Source: SHAN690 sp023262195 (lineage in GTDB: Bacteria; Bacteroidota; Bacteroidia; Flavobacteriales_G; Salibacteraceae). Taken from it: DNA of 64,000 nt. Below, piece after piece: positions 1 to 10,935 of this stretch. Location: NCBI GenBank assembly GCA_038142005.1, contig JAYQJE010000005.1:124001-188000 (forward strand), in the 5' to 3' direction. Each line of letters opens with the position of its first letter. The first letter of the stretch is position 1. The notes beneath the pieces were generated by a model. It was given only the letters and a program-made list of their open reading frames with translations, was not told the origin of the DNA and did not search any database. The position numbers and the translations under genes were made by a program.

Positions 1-1
1 A

Positions 2-339
2 ATCATTGGAACCACGACTAAAGAAGCGGTGGAGCTTTTAATGAATGACCCTGAAACAGATGCGATTGTGATGATCGGTGAAATCGGAGGTAACCTCGAA
101 GCACAAGCTGCTAATTGGATAAAAGACAATGGAAACAAAAAGCCAGTGGTTGGCTTTATCGCTGGACAAACCGCACCCAAGGGTCGAACCATGGGCCACG
201 CAGGCGCCATCGTAGGTGGGGCAGAGGATACTGCAGAGGCCAAGATGGCTATCATGCGTGATTGTGTGGGCTACACGTGGCTGAGTCTCCTGCTTCGATC
301 GGTAAAATCATGGCCGAAGTAATGGGCGTTACTGCTTAA
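2..339 (+). CDS. sucD: Succinyl-CoA synthetase alpha subunit, C-terminal part (frameshifted)
   Basis: This is the C-terminal end of the CoA-binding, phosphohistidine-carrying alpha subunit of succinyl-CoA synthetase, the TCA-cycle step that forms ATP or GTP. The visible part reads DAIVMIGEIGG, then VVGFIAGQTAPKGRTMGHAG and a GGAEDTAEAK segment, all typical of SucD; the N-terminus lies outside the window. The frame breaks near 265-275, just after MRDC. In the next frame the expected ending (ESPASIGKIMAEVMGVTA) follows and stops at 339, so about two extra bases are present. A terminator follows directly. Family assignment is secure. The shift is most likely a sequence error because this gene is central metabolism. 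Confidence 0.93.
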
Positions 340-363
340 CAAAAAGCTCTAAGATTTATAAGT

Positions 364-392
364 AAAGGTCAATCCATAGAGTGGCCTTTTTT
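364..392 (+). terminator. Rho-independent terminator after sucD
   Basis: The arms AAGGTCA (365-371) and TGGCCTT (382-388) pair with one G-T wobble around a ten-base loop and run into a T tract. It lies between the sucD stop and the convergent transporter gene, so it probably ends the sucD transcript. Confidence 0.7.
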
Positions 393-1874
393 ATACCAAC
401 AAAAGCCATCCAAAAAGCGAGATGAATAGGGTCGCGATCACATTCAACCAAAAACCGGCCTTCACCATTTGATCAACTCGGAGTAAACCGCTTGAATAAA
501 CGATGGCATTAGGTGGTGTGCTGATTGGCATCATAAAAGCACAGCTCGCAGCAAAGGTTACGGGCAGCGCCAGCGCCAAAACAGGCACCTCAAGCTGTTC
601 CGCAATTCCAAAGACCACGGGCAGCAGAACCGTGACTAACGCCACATTGCTCATGATCTCTGTCAAGAAGATTGAAAGCAGAACCAATGGAATTATGAGC
701 ATAATGCCATTGCTTGGGGATTGTGACACAATAACCTTTGCGATCAAATCAATTAATCCAACTTGATCAAGCCCAGCCGCCAATGCCAAACCACCTCCGA
801 ATAAAATTATGATGCCCCAAGGCAAATTTTTAGTGTCTTTCCAGTGAAGTAGAAACTTGCCTTTGCTGAGTTGCTCAGGAACCATAAACATCAAGAGTCC
901 TCCTGCCATAGCCACTGTGGTGTTCGACAGCACTTTTTCACCAATCAATTCATTGATCTGGCTTAAAAAAATCCAACCAAATACAGTGATGCCGAAAACA
1001 GCGATTACCAGTCGTTCTGCTAGGCTGGGCGAACCCAATGCTTTCCATTTTTCTTCAAGCATACCAGCCAGTCCATGGATGGGTTTGCTCCCTACTGGAA
1101 ACAATACTTTAACCATGGTGAGATAGGCTCCTGCTAAAAGTGTGATCCCAAGTGGAACGCCATAGCCTAGCCAAGAAGCAAACGAAATTTCGGTTCCGGT
1201 AAACTCCAATTGGTAAGCAGCAAATACTAAGTTGGGTGGTGTGCCAATCAGTGTCATTATTCCGCCAATATTGGCCGAAAAGGCGATCGTGAGCATAAGC
1301 AATATGGAGAAACGACTGGATTCCTTTTCTGTGAGCCCGGACGCGGATACCAAACGCGTAATGGAGATGCCAATCGGAAGCATCATGACAGCGGTGGCCG
1401 TATTGCTAATCCACATGGCAATGAGCGCTGTCGCCAACATGGTGCCCAGAATTACGTTAGCGGGTTTTGTACCTGTAAGGCGTAGTAATCCATAAGCTAT
1501 GCGTTTGTGCACGTGATGTTTCTCCAACGCGAGCGCGATCAGGAATCCGCCAAAAAACAGAAATACTATTGGGCTAGCATAAGGTGCAAAGGTGTCCTTA
1601 AGGGCATGATTCCAAGGGTAGGGAAGAGCACCATCGGAATCATGGCAGTAATGTAGATCGGAAATACTTCCAGTACCCACCAAATGATCATCCAAACAGC
1701 AATAGCGAGCATTTTAGATTGCTGCTCCTCTAATCCAAAACCAAAGGTTAAGATCAATGTGAAGCCAATAGGTCCACCTAATAATCCGAGGAAGCGATGC
1801 TTTTGCACGGTCGAATATAGGTGTGAAACCAGGGTGAAATGAAAAAGGCCACCCGTTAAGGTAGCCTTCGCCAT
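391..1874 (-). CDS. SLC13/DASS-family sodium:dicarboxylate or sulfate symporter (frameshifted)
   Basis: This is a polytopic inner-membrane protein of the divalent anion:sodium symporter family. Both family signature repeats are present: WISNTATAVMMLPI in the N-terminal half and EIMSNVALVTVLLPV in the C-terminal half. The C-terminal stretch MMPISTPPNAIVYSSG is also typical. Reconstructed length is about 494 residues, normal for the family. The start ATG at 1874 gives the first membrane segments (TLILTFGFG, IAVWMIIWWVLE). The frame breaks near 1601-1606: one missing base rejoins PTLGIM with ALKDTFAPYASPIVF. The substrate (succinate-type dicarboxylate, sulfate or other) cannot be told from sequence alone. 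It converges on sucD. Confidence 0.85.
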
Positions 1875-1889
1875 TGTTGATAGAGCTGA

Positions 1890-4179
1890 TTAATTCAGAA
1901 TAAGCCTTTGAACCATCGATGCGTGGTCGTTTTGAAGCATTACGTTATATACTCCAGCGCCCAGTTCGCTTAAGTCGATGCTCGTCTGGTTAGCATTGAT
2001 GGGAGCTTCAAACAAAATTCTTCCATGCATGTCCAAGACAGTTACGCGTTCCGAGCCGATGAGTTTCATTACTTCGAGCGTAAAGAAGCCATCGTTTGGA
2101 TTGGGATAGATGTTAATCGCGTTTCTTTCCAACTCATTGATGCCTACAAGGTCAATGGAAACATCGGTGGTGCTGTTGGCGGTACAACCAAACGGATCGG
2201 TTTTAGTTACCATCACCTGCCCGTCAGGACCAGCCTTCCATAGAATTTCAGCGCTGTTGGATGTAGTGGATGACACCTCGCCACCAACGGCTTCCCATGC
2301 AAACGAAGTGTTCACATCTAGGGTGGCTGCGTAAGTATAGGTGGACCAACCAACAGGTGTTCTACTGCCCGTGACCGTGCCGATGGTAGGTGGATCATAT
2401 ACTCGATTCTCGGCAAGGGTTATGGTGTATTCAGCGGTGGTGTTATTTGCATCGGTCACCGTAACGGTATAGTCTCCCGGAGCCAGACCATCAAGATCTT
2501 CGGTGGTGGCTCCATTGCTCCACAAGAAGGAATAAGGCGGTGTGCCTGTCCAAACAGATGCATCAATGAGTCCGTTGTCATTTTGCTTACAGGTTACATC
2601 CCGTGTAAAGAACTCCAAACTCACCTGGTCGGGATCTTCTGGCGCCACGTAGAGTGTGTTAATCGCGGTGTTGGTTATGATGGGTGCGTTCCAATCGAAA
2701 TAGATGTAAGCGGTGTTTTCAATTGAAGTTCCGATGCGCAAGTTTGGTTTCAGATCAAATTCGAAATCGATATACCCTTTGGAACCTTCGGGATCGCTTG
2801 CACTATCGGGCAAGAATATCTGGGTGAAATCAAATCGTACGATTCGATTATCTAAATTTTTGAAACTGAAAAGCTCATCATGGGAAGTACCGTAAATACG
2901 CATACTGCTTAAGTCAAAATGCTCGCTTATGGTGTCGATGATGTAGATGTTCTGCGCAGGTGCCGTTCCCGTATTTTGGAAATTTATCCGGTAGCTGATG
3001 GTACGTGTGGAAGTATCAACCCTGCCCAACGGTCCAATTCCCGATGGGAGGTTGATTTTGTTGTTTGGATCGTAAGCCACGTTCACTTCGCGACAGTATT
3101 CTGCGGTGTTGTTGGCCGGAATCGTGTCGTTGTTCTTAAGCGCAATCTCTGCAGTGAAGCAGGCAGAATCGCCCAGTTGCACAGTGGTATCTGTCAATGT
3201 AACAATCTTAAATGTTTGGCTATAACCGTAGTTATATCCGCTATTAGATGACTGCGTGTAGTTAAAATACCAGGATATTTCACCTCCATTTACTACATCT
3301 GGATTGGGTGTGCCGGCTGCTGGTGCAACATAACTCACAACACTGGTATCAAGTATAATGGTAAGTGTGTCCGGGCTAGGAATTGAGCCACACCCCCATA
3401 CGTAAGCACTTGCTCGTGCCCAGCCATTCGCTCCCGCTAATCCAATGAATGCATTTGAGTATACTCTTGAATCGATTTGGTTGTTTATACAGTCCATCCC
3501 AAAGTTGAATGATTGGTTGACATTCGAATTAAAGGTGTAGGAGCCAGCGGCTGGACAAACTGTGGCTAGTCCATACCATGCAGAAGCTTCAATATCGAGG
3601 TTGTTTTGACCTGAAGGAACTTGAATGTTGTAATAACCACCGCTGTTCGTCACACCTGAGGTTACAAATCCTCCGTTCGCATCACGTACGGTAACGGTTT
3701 GCCACGATAACGAATCGTCAGAGGCGTTTAAAACACAATTATTATTCAGGTCTTTATAAGCGTATCCGTCCACCGTGATGCACGTGGTTGAAACAACAAC
3801 CTGATTCATTGGAGATACCGTATCTGCAACAGCATTTGGCATAGTCGCAACAATTTGCACATTGTAGGTGCCGGCAAGCGAGTAAATATGGTTAATGCTA
3901 TTTGTTCCGAAATAGTCTGTGATTCCCGATTCCCACAATTGTACCACTGAAGTATCTGAGGTGCCATCACCCCAAAAAATAATGACTTCAACGCTATCCG
4001 TTGCAGAGTTATAATTGTCTGCTTCACCGGATACACCCAGCCATGCGGATGCCGGAGTTGGACAGTTGTTGTAATTTATGAAGAGTGAGTCAGTATGTAT
4101 TTCGACCGACTGTTGAGCGAGGCCAACATTTATCGATGCTAAAAAAGGTAAGGAGGAGAAAGAAGTGCTTGTAGTCCAT
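1890..4179 (-). CDS. T9SS-exported multidomain surface protein (PKD, SdrD-like, DUF7619-like, SprB repeat)
   Basis: This is a large cell-surface or secreted protein. In order it has a signal peptide, a PKD-like domain (GDGTSDT, then HIYSLAGTYNV), an SdrD-B-like domain (VDGYAYKDLNNNC, GYYNIQVPSG), a repeat-like region resembling conserved DUF11/DUF7619 modules (YRINFQNTGTAPAQNIYI), a SprB-type repeat (CKQNDNGLIDASVWTGTPPY) and a C-terminal T9SS type A sorting domain (INIYPNPNDGFF ... GAGVYNVML). The best start is ATG at 4179. One base too many in the T6/A6 run near 4140-4146 breaks the signal peptide; with five bases it reads MDYKHFFLLLTFLASINVG and joins the long frame. Reconstructed length is about 762 residues. 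An adhesin or gliding-surface role is inferred only from architecture. Confidence 0.85.
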
Positions 4180-4411
4180 GATTTCTGGGTTTATTTAGCC
4201 CCTACACGAAGCAGGCTTCTGGATTGTTTGGAGGAGGGACGAAAAAATTTTAAAAATGGTTGTCTCACCTCCTTCTGCTGTGAATTATGCTAGGGGCTCG
4301 CATGCCGATATATTGACTGATAGGCAAGTCCAATTAGGTAAAATATATTAAAGACTCGTTTAGGACAACCTATTTTCAATCACCGAAAAATTTGATGAGC
4401 TTTTTCCGATT

Positions 4412-6698
4412 CTATTTCTCCTTCTGCATCGGGTTTGGCTCGCGCTCTCTTGAGTTTTGCGGGCTGTAGAGTTCGAAGCGGCTTTTCGGGATGCGCTGTG
4501 GCCAGTAATTATCGCTGCGGTCAATGTCAGCCGTTTCTAAATTGGGGTCTAAGGCCACGCTGGTAACCTTTTTCTTAGTGAAGAAGACTTTGCTCACTTG
4601 CACATCATCTCGCTTCCAGATCTCGGCTGGTATGTACTTACGCTCGGTGCTCCCATCGCTATACATAAATTCAAGAATGATGGGCATGGGTAAGCCGCCT
4701 TTGTTACTGAACTTGATCTGATAGTAATTCCAGTTGCCGTTGAGCAACTCCTTCTCGTCATCGGTCAGCTTTTTTAAGGTACTCTTCGTACCGCTTTTTG
4801 TCGTAATCACTGGCTTTGTATTCGTCACGCTCGTTGTAAAAGTCTTTGAGTTCGGGCTTGTTGGTCACGCGTGCATCATCAATCAGTTCTAGGTTTAGGG
4901 CATACCCGAGATAGATGGGCTCGCTTTCGTCTTGCATATTCTTCGCGGCCAATTCTTTTTCTGGGTCTTTGGTGTTGACGTTATAAAGCTTCACCTCATC
5001 AATGGAAAGGTTCACAGGGTCGGTTCCAAAAAACCACCCGCGCCAAAACCAATCAAGGTCAACGCCACTAGCGTCTTCCATGGTGCGGAAAAAATCGGCC
5101 GGGGTAGGGTGCTTGTATGCCCAGCGCTCGGCATACGTGCGAAATGCATAATCAAAAAGCTCACGCCCCAAAATCGTTTCACGCAGTATGTTCAACGCTG
5201 TGGCGGGTTTACCATAGGCATTATTTCCAAATTGAAAAATGCTTTCGCTATTTGTCATGATCGGAGAGATGTTGCTTTGATCTCCCTTCATATAACCCAC
5301 AATGTTTTGGGGCGGTCCACGTCTTGATGGATAATTCGGATCCCACTCTTGCTCGGTGAGGTATTGCACAAAGGTGTTCAACCCTTCGTCCATCCAAGTC
5401 CATTGGCGCTCGTCAGAGTTGATGATCATCGGGAAGAAGTTGTGTCCCACCTCATGGATTATCACGGAGATCATTCCGTGTTTGGTTGCCGAACTGTAGG
5501 TACCATCCGGTTCGGGACGTCCGCCATTAAAGCAAATCATAGGATATTCCATTCCAATTCGATCTGTGTGAACACTGATGGCTACAGGATACTGATATGG
5601 AATGGTATGCTTGCTATACGTTTCTAAGGTTTGTGCCACAGCCTCGGTACTGTACTTCTCCCAAAGCGGATTGCCTTCCTTTGGGTAATAGCTCATGGCC
5701 ATTACTGTTTTTCCCTCAATGTTTACCCCCATCGCATCCCAAATAAACTTGCGCGAAGAAGCAAACGCAAAGTCCCTAACATTTTCAGCGTAATACGTCC
5801 ATGTTTTAGTGCCTTTTGGTTTTCCTTTTTCTGCTTTTTCCGCCTCCTTTTGGTTGATGATCATCATGGGTCGATCGGCCGTTTTTGCCTCTTCAAATCG
5901 ATCGCGTTGCTCTTGCGTAAGCACTTCGGTATCGTTTTGAAGTGATCCTGTAGATGCAACTACGTGATCGTCTGGTACGGTGATGTTTACAGAGTAGTTT
6001 CCAAAAGGTAAAGTGAATTCTCCACGACCCAAAAATTGCTTGTTTTGCCAGCCTTCAACTTCATTGTATACACACATTCTTGGATAGAACTGAGCGATGG
6101 TGTAGAGGTAGTTATCCTCATCTTCAAAATACTCGTACCCAGATCGGCCGCCAATTTCTTTTCGATTGTTGATGTTATACCAATAGTCGATTTTAAGGTT
6201 GGTAGATGCACCAGATTTTAAAGGCTCTTTCAAATCTACACGCATCATGGTTTTTACGATGGTGAATTCGGCTTCCGAATCATCTCCATGGGCCACCTTT
6301 TGAATTTTGAATCCACCGTCAAAATCGTTGTGCAATCGCTTCAAGGCATAATAAGAGGTTCCATTGTCGATGCTCATGGTCGAAATGGCTTTGGTCTCAG
6401 AGTCACGTGCCCGCATGTTCTGATCAAGCTGTATCCACAGGTAATCCAATTGATCGGGAGAATTATTGGTGTAAGTAATCTCAATCTTGCCATCAATTTT
6501 TTGATTCTCATCATCAAGTATGATGTCCATCTTATAGTCGGCTTTTTGCTGATAATACTCGTGTCCAGGAGCGCCAGAGGCAGTACGATACACATTCGGT
6601 GTGGGCAATTGCGTTCCAAGTTGTTCAAATTTTTCTTGTGCCAGTGAGCTGGAAACACAGGAGGCAAGAAATAGTGTGATTAAAGTAGTGTATCGCAT
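4412..6698 (-). CDS. M1-family zinc metallopeptidase (frameshifted)
   Basis: This is a secreted or periplasmic aminopeptidase-like protein of family M1. The zinc site HEVGH is at about residue 413, with the third ligand in WMDEG exactly 18 residues later, the HExxH-x18-E pattern. The N-terminal beta domain and the DWFWRGWFFGTDPVN segment are typical of Bacteroidota M1 proteins. I prefer the ATG at 6698 over an upstream in-frame start because it opens a signal peptide (MRYTTLITLFLASCVSSSLA) and lies twelve bases past the predicted start site of a clear promoter box. An extra base in the T6 run at 4770-4775 breaks the frame; corrected, EEYLKK continues into LTDDEKELLNGNWNYY and ends at 4412. 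Reconstructed length is about 761 residues. Confidence 0.9.
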
Positions 6699-6716
6699 GA
6701 AATGAAATTTGGCGGC

Positions 6717-6724
6717 CAAAAGTA
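6717..6724 (-). promoter_or_regulatory. TAnnTTTG promoter box of the M1 peptidase gene
   Basis: On the minus strand the box reads TACTTTTG, a perfect match to the Bacteroidota -7 consensus TAnnTTTG, and ends 18 bases before the chosen ATG. I see no clear -33 element. It supports the start at 6698, because the alternative upstream start would lie above the promoter. Confidence 0.6.
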
Positions 6725-6903
6725 ACACCCTGCGTGGGTTCACTTCCATTTGTTTGTCGAATGGTTGAAATAGAGGCCAAACAGCCGATTCGCTCTGATT
6801 GTTTAAGACATTCTGGTCATTTTCAAATCGCGTTAGTCCTTTCATTTATTAGCTTCGTCTGATAAACATCAACCACCACACTGTTTTATAAAAAAGTCTA
6901 ACT

Positions 6904-9119
6904 ATGAATCGACTTATATTATTAGGTCTTGTAACTCTTTTGCTAGTCAAACGTTTGGTCAACAATCGGTTGCAAGGCAGTGGAACGAAGTTTTACTCGA
7001 AGCAATTCGCAATGACTTCGCCCGACCTACGGTTCACGCTCGTAATCTTTTTCATGTATCTGCAGCTATGTATGATGCTTGGGCGGCCTATGACACCATC
7101 GCTGAAACTTACATGCTGGGTAAAACGGTCCATGGAATGACCATTCCATTTAACGGCATTGAAATGCCTGAGGATATCCAAGCGGCTAGGGAAGAGGCGA
7201 TTAGTTATGCGGCATATCGAATGATCAAGCATCGGTTTGATAGTTCACCTGATGACTCAGCTACGTTTGCCTATGCAGACTCAATAATGCACAAGCTGGG
7301 ATACGATCCAAACATGATTTCTTGGGATTATGTCACCGGACCTCCCGGGGCATTGGGCAATTATATCGCTGCATTCATGATCAATAATGGTTTTCAAGAT
7401 GGATCCAATGAAGTTGGCGCTTATGAAAACTTGTATTATGAAACTGTAAATCCGCCTTTAATACTTCAAGATTCAGGTAATCCAGACATCGTTGACCCCA
7501 ATCGCTGGCAGCCGCTCTTATTTGACGTATTTATCGATCAAAGTGGAAACGTAATTGTTGGTGCGGTGCCAGATCACTTGAGTCCTGAATGGGGTAACGT
7601 AAACCCATTCGCTTTGACTGATAAGCACAAGGAGGTGCTTTCAAGAGATGGACATGATTATACAATTTATCACAATCCAGATCATCCTCCATATTTGGAT
7701 ACCATTAACATCACAGACGAGTCTGAACTGTATAAATGGAATTTTGCGTTAGTTTCGATCTGGAGCGCACATCTAGATCCAACCGATGGCGTTATGATTG
7801 ATATCTCTCCGGCTTCGATTGGAAACATTACGGAGTATCCAACAGATATCTATGAGTATGACCAATTCTATGATAAAATCTTTGGTGGAGATAATAGTAC
7901 TGGTTATGACTTGAATCCTGCCACTGGCCAGCCATACCCAGAGCAAATGGTTCCAAGGGGTGACTATGCTCGGGTTCTCGCAGAGTTTTGGGCAGACGGT
8001 CCTGACTCTGAAACTCCTCCAGGACACTGGTTTGTAATAATGAATAAAGTTGCAGACCATCCAGCCTTTCAAAAGCGATTCAAGGGAGAAGGCGAAATTC
8101 TCGATGATTTAGAGTGGGATGTAAAGGCTTACTTCTGTATGGGAGGAGCTATGCATGATGCAGCCATCAGTGCATGGAGTGTTAAAGGATATTATGATTA
8201 TGTACGGCCAATATCTGCTATCCGCTACATGGCGGACAAGGGTCAGAGTACAGATCCAATTTTGATGTCTTATCATCCAGCGGGTATCCCATTAACTGAG
8301 GGGTATGTTGAGCTTGTGCTTCCAGGCGATTCATTGGCTTTGCTCGACACGAACAATATTGGAAAAATCAAGGTGTTTGCATGGAGAGGACACGACTACA
8401 TCAACAATACAGCGGTGGATGAAGCAGGAGTGGGATGGATTTTAGCTGAAGATTGGTGGCCATATCAGAGACCTTCATTCGTTACGCCACCATTTGCGGG
8501 ATACGTATCGGGTCATAGCACATACTCAAAAACGGCTGCGGAAATAATGACGGCACTCACAGGTGATGAATACTTTCCTGGTGGAGTAGGGCAGTTTCCT
8601 GCCATTCAAGATGAATTTTTAGTTTTTGAAGATGGTCCAAGCCAAACGTTGGTTCTCCAATGGGCGAAATACTATGATGCAGCCGACCAATGCAGTCTGT
8701 CGCGAATCTGGGGTGGCATTCACCCTCCGGCAGATGATATCCGAGGTAGATTGATGGGGGAAATTATTGGTGTTGAGGCTTTTGAATTTGCAGAGCAATA
8801 CTTTATTCGTGAAGATAGCATCATAGATACTACAGATACCAGTACGGTAGTTCCTCAGATATTTTCAAAGACTACATTGAATCTGTTCCCAAATCCTGCA
8901 CAAGACCAACTTTACGTGCAAGGAGAGATTCCAGCGGGCGCTGTCAATGTGAGTATTCTAAACTTGAAAGGTCAAGTGGTTAGAAATCAAACCTTAAGAT
9001 CTTTTGGATCGGATAACGTTTATGGGATTGACTGCGCTGGTTTAGAGGCCGGCATTTACTTACTAAGATTAGATACCGACCAAGGTTCGCAGGTGAAACG
9101 ATTTGCCCTAATAGACTAG
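6904..9119 (+). CDS. Vanadium haloperoxidase / PAP2-superfamily protein with T9SS sorting domain
   Basis: This is an exported protein of the vanadium-dependent haloperoxidase/acid phosphatase superfamily. All three active-site motifs are visible: KGYYDYVRP (K-x6-RP), SGH in GYVSGHSTYS, and SRIWGGIH (SR-x5-H). The N-terminal helix ARPTVHARNLFHVSAAMYDAW is the family's usual opening. A C-terminal type A sorting domain (LNLFPNPAQDQLYV ... GIYLLRL) marks T9SS export. The start is ATG 6904. One missing T in the run at 6938-6941 breaks the signal peptide; corrected it reads MNRLILLGLVTLFASQTFGQ and joins the long frame. Reconstructed length is about 738 residues. Whether it halogenates, dephosphorylates or does something else is not decidable here. 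Confidence 0.85.
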
Positions 9120-9130
9120 TCAAGCTGTTT

Positions 9131-9892
9131 ATGAAATTGATATCTTGGAATGTAAATGGAATTCGGGCCGCCTATAAAAAAGGCTTTGCGGAGCGTCTCA
9201 ATGAAATCCAACCCGATGTGATCTGCCTTCAGGAAACTAAAGCGCAAGACGATCAGGTTGCCGAAACGCTTTTTGACATCGGCTATCACACCTATTCCAA
9301 TTCTGCCATTAAAAAGGGTTACTCTGGCACGGCCATCCTTAGTAAAACGGAGCCAATCAATGTTTACAGGGATATTGGCATAGAGGAGCATGATACTGAA
9401 GGCAGGGTACTGGTAGCGGAGTATGATGGGTTTTACCTATTGACAGTCTATACACCAAACTCAGGACAAGGCCTGAAACGCCATGGTTATCGAAAGTCTT
9501 GGGACGAGGCATTTCTAAACTATGTGCTCGAACTCGAGAAGAAAAAACCTGTGATGATTTGTGGAGACCTCAACGTAGCTCACAAGCCTATCGACCTTAA
9601 AAACGATAAGAGCAATTACAATAAGACCGCAGGTTATACCCAGCTCGAAATCGATGGAATGGACGCCATAGTGAGCGCAGGTTATGTGGATACGTTCCGA
9701 CACTTTTATCCAGAGGAAGAAAAATATAGCTGGTGGAGTTTTCGCGCAAACGCCCGAGAAAAGAACATTGGCTGGCGTATTGACTACTTTCTTTCCAGTC
9801 CGAAACTGATTGGTTCAGTGAAAGACGCATTCATATTAAATGAAGTGCATGGAAGTGATCACTGTCCAGTAGGGATAGAAGTAGAAATTTAG
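9131..9892 (+). CDS. xth: Exodeoxyribonuclease III
   Basis: This is an AP endonuclease and 3'-5' exonuclease of base-excision repair, 253 residues, full length. The conserved EEP-fold motifs are in order: ISWNVNGIRA (metal-site Asn), CLQETKA (catalytic Glu), YTPNSG, GDLNVAHKPIDL (Asp/Asn pair), WRIDYFL and the terminal GSDHCPVGIE (Asp-His pair). It begins 11 bases after the haloperoxidase stop, and its 3' end overlaps that of convergent selD by four bases. The frame is intact. Confidence 0.95.
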   Translation: MKLISWNVNGIRAAYKKGFAERLNEIQPDVICLQETKAQDDQVAETLFDIGYHTYSNSAIKKGYSGTAILSKTEPINVYRDIGIEEHDTEGRVLVAEYDGFYLLTVYTPNSGQGLKRHGYRKSWDEAFLNYVLELEKKKPVMICGDLNVAHKPIDLKNDKSNYNKTAGYTQLEIDGMDAIVSAGYVDTFRHFYPEEEKYSWWSFRANAREKNIGWRIDYFLSSPKLIGSVKDAFILNEVHGSDHCPVGIEVEI

Positions 9893-10935
9893 CTTATCTC
9901 GATGAGCGGTTTATCCGTTTCCATCTGCTTAACCTCACCAATAGACTTGTAATAGAGCTTTTCGGATGCGAGCAAACGTTCAACCTGTTCTGTGTCTTCC
10001 TTTTTTACGCTAATCAGCAAGCCACCATTCGATTGTGGATCGCATAAAAGCTGCAGTTGATTTCCACTGAGTTTGGAGCACTTACTTCCATAGGCTTTAA
10101 AGTTTCTCATTGTATTGTCAGGCATGATAAACTGTGCCATTAACTCTCCCAATACATCGGTTGATAGGGTAGGGATGCTTGAGAAATTAAGTTTCGCTGA
10201 TCGGTGGGATGCCTCGCACATTTCAATGAGATGCCCCAACAAGCCAAACCCTGTTACATCGGTTATGGCGTGTACACCGTCAATCTTACCCAATGCTTCG
10301 CCAACACTATTAAGCTTGGTCAATACTTCAAGCAACTCTGGCAGGTGGTTTTCAGACAGTTTACCTTTTTTTAAACCTGCGGCAGCAATTCCGGTGCCGA
10401 TGGGTTTGGTCAGGTACAGCAGATCGCCCACTTTGGCACCTGCATTTGTTTTAATTCCTGATTTCGACACCAACCCTGTAACTGCCAACCCAAAAAATGG
10501 CTCTTTGCTGTCAATGCTGTGGCCACCTGCAAGTGGAATATTTACTTCAGAACAAACACGTTTAGCTCCCGAAATAACCTCTGAAGCCATCTCAGTCCCT
10601 AATTGTTCAATTGGCCAACCCAAGATCCCAACCGCCATGATCGGCTTGCCGCCCATCGCATATACATCACTGATGGCATTACATGCCGCTATCGCTCCAT
10701 ACTGATGGGCATCATCTACAATTGGGGTGAAAAAATCGGTAGTGCTTATGATGCATTTGTCGTTTTCAATGGCATAGACCGCAGCATCGTCATTGGCACC
10801 ATTTCCGATAATAAGATTTGGGTGTTCGTCTGCTTTCCAATCGGTGTGCTTTAGAATATCATGCAGGTCGGCAGGTGCAATTTTACAGCCACAACCCGAG
10901 CCTTTGGTTAACTGAGTGAGTTTTGGTTTTTCCAT
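9889..10935 (-). CDS. selD: Selenide, water dikinase (selenophosphate synthetase)
   Basis: This enzyme makes selenophosphate from selenide and ATP, 348 residues, full length. The N-terminal glycine-rich active-site loop is GSGCGCK, with Cys at positions 15 and 17 and Lys18; the position that is selenocysteine in some SelD proteins is Cys here. DDAAVY and the AIR-synthase-like C-terminal domain (CDPQSNGGLLISV) are present. The start lies 28 bases inside the 3' end of mnmH, implying translational coupling. The likely pathway is tRNA 2-selenouridine formation with MnmH, since no selA or selB is in the window. Confidence 0.95.
   Translation of the reverse strand: MEKPKLTQLTKGSGCGCKIAPADLHDILKHTDWKADEHPNLIIGNGANDDAAVYAIENDKCIISTTDFFTPIVDDAHQYGAIAACNAISDVYAMGGKPIMAVGILGWPIEQLGTEMASEVISGAKRVCSEVNIPLAGGHSIDSKEPFFGLAVTGLVSKSGIKTNAGAKVGDLLYLTKPIGTGIAAAGLKKGKLSENHLPELLEVLTKLNSVGEALGKIDGVHAITDVTGFGLLGHLIEMCEASHRSAKLNFSSIPTLSTDVLGELMAQFIMPDNTMRNFKAYGSKCSKLSGNQLQLLCDPQSNGGLLISVKKEDTEQVERLLASEKLYYKSIGEVKQMETDKPLIEIS

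Noticed and set aside
4199..4297. A GCCCCTA ... TAGGGGC inverted repeat upstream of the T9SS surface protein gene
   Set aside because: The arms are seven bases and 85 bases apart, which is not convincing for a hairpin or operator. The rest of 4180-4411 shows nothing I can support.
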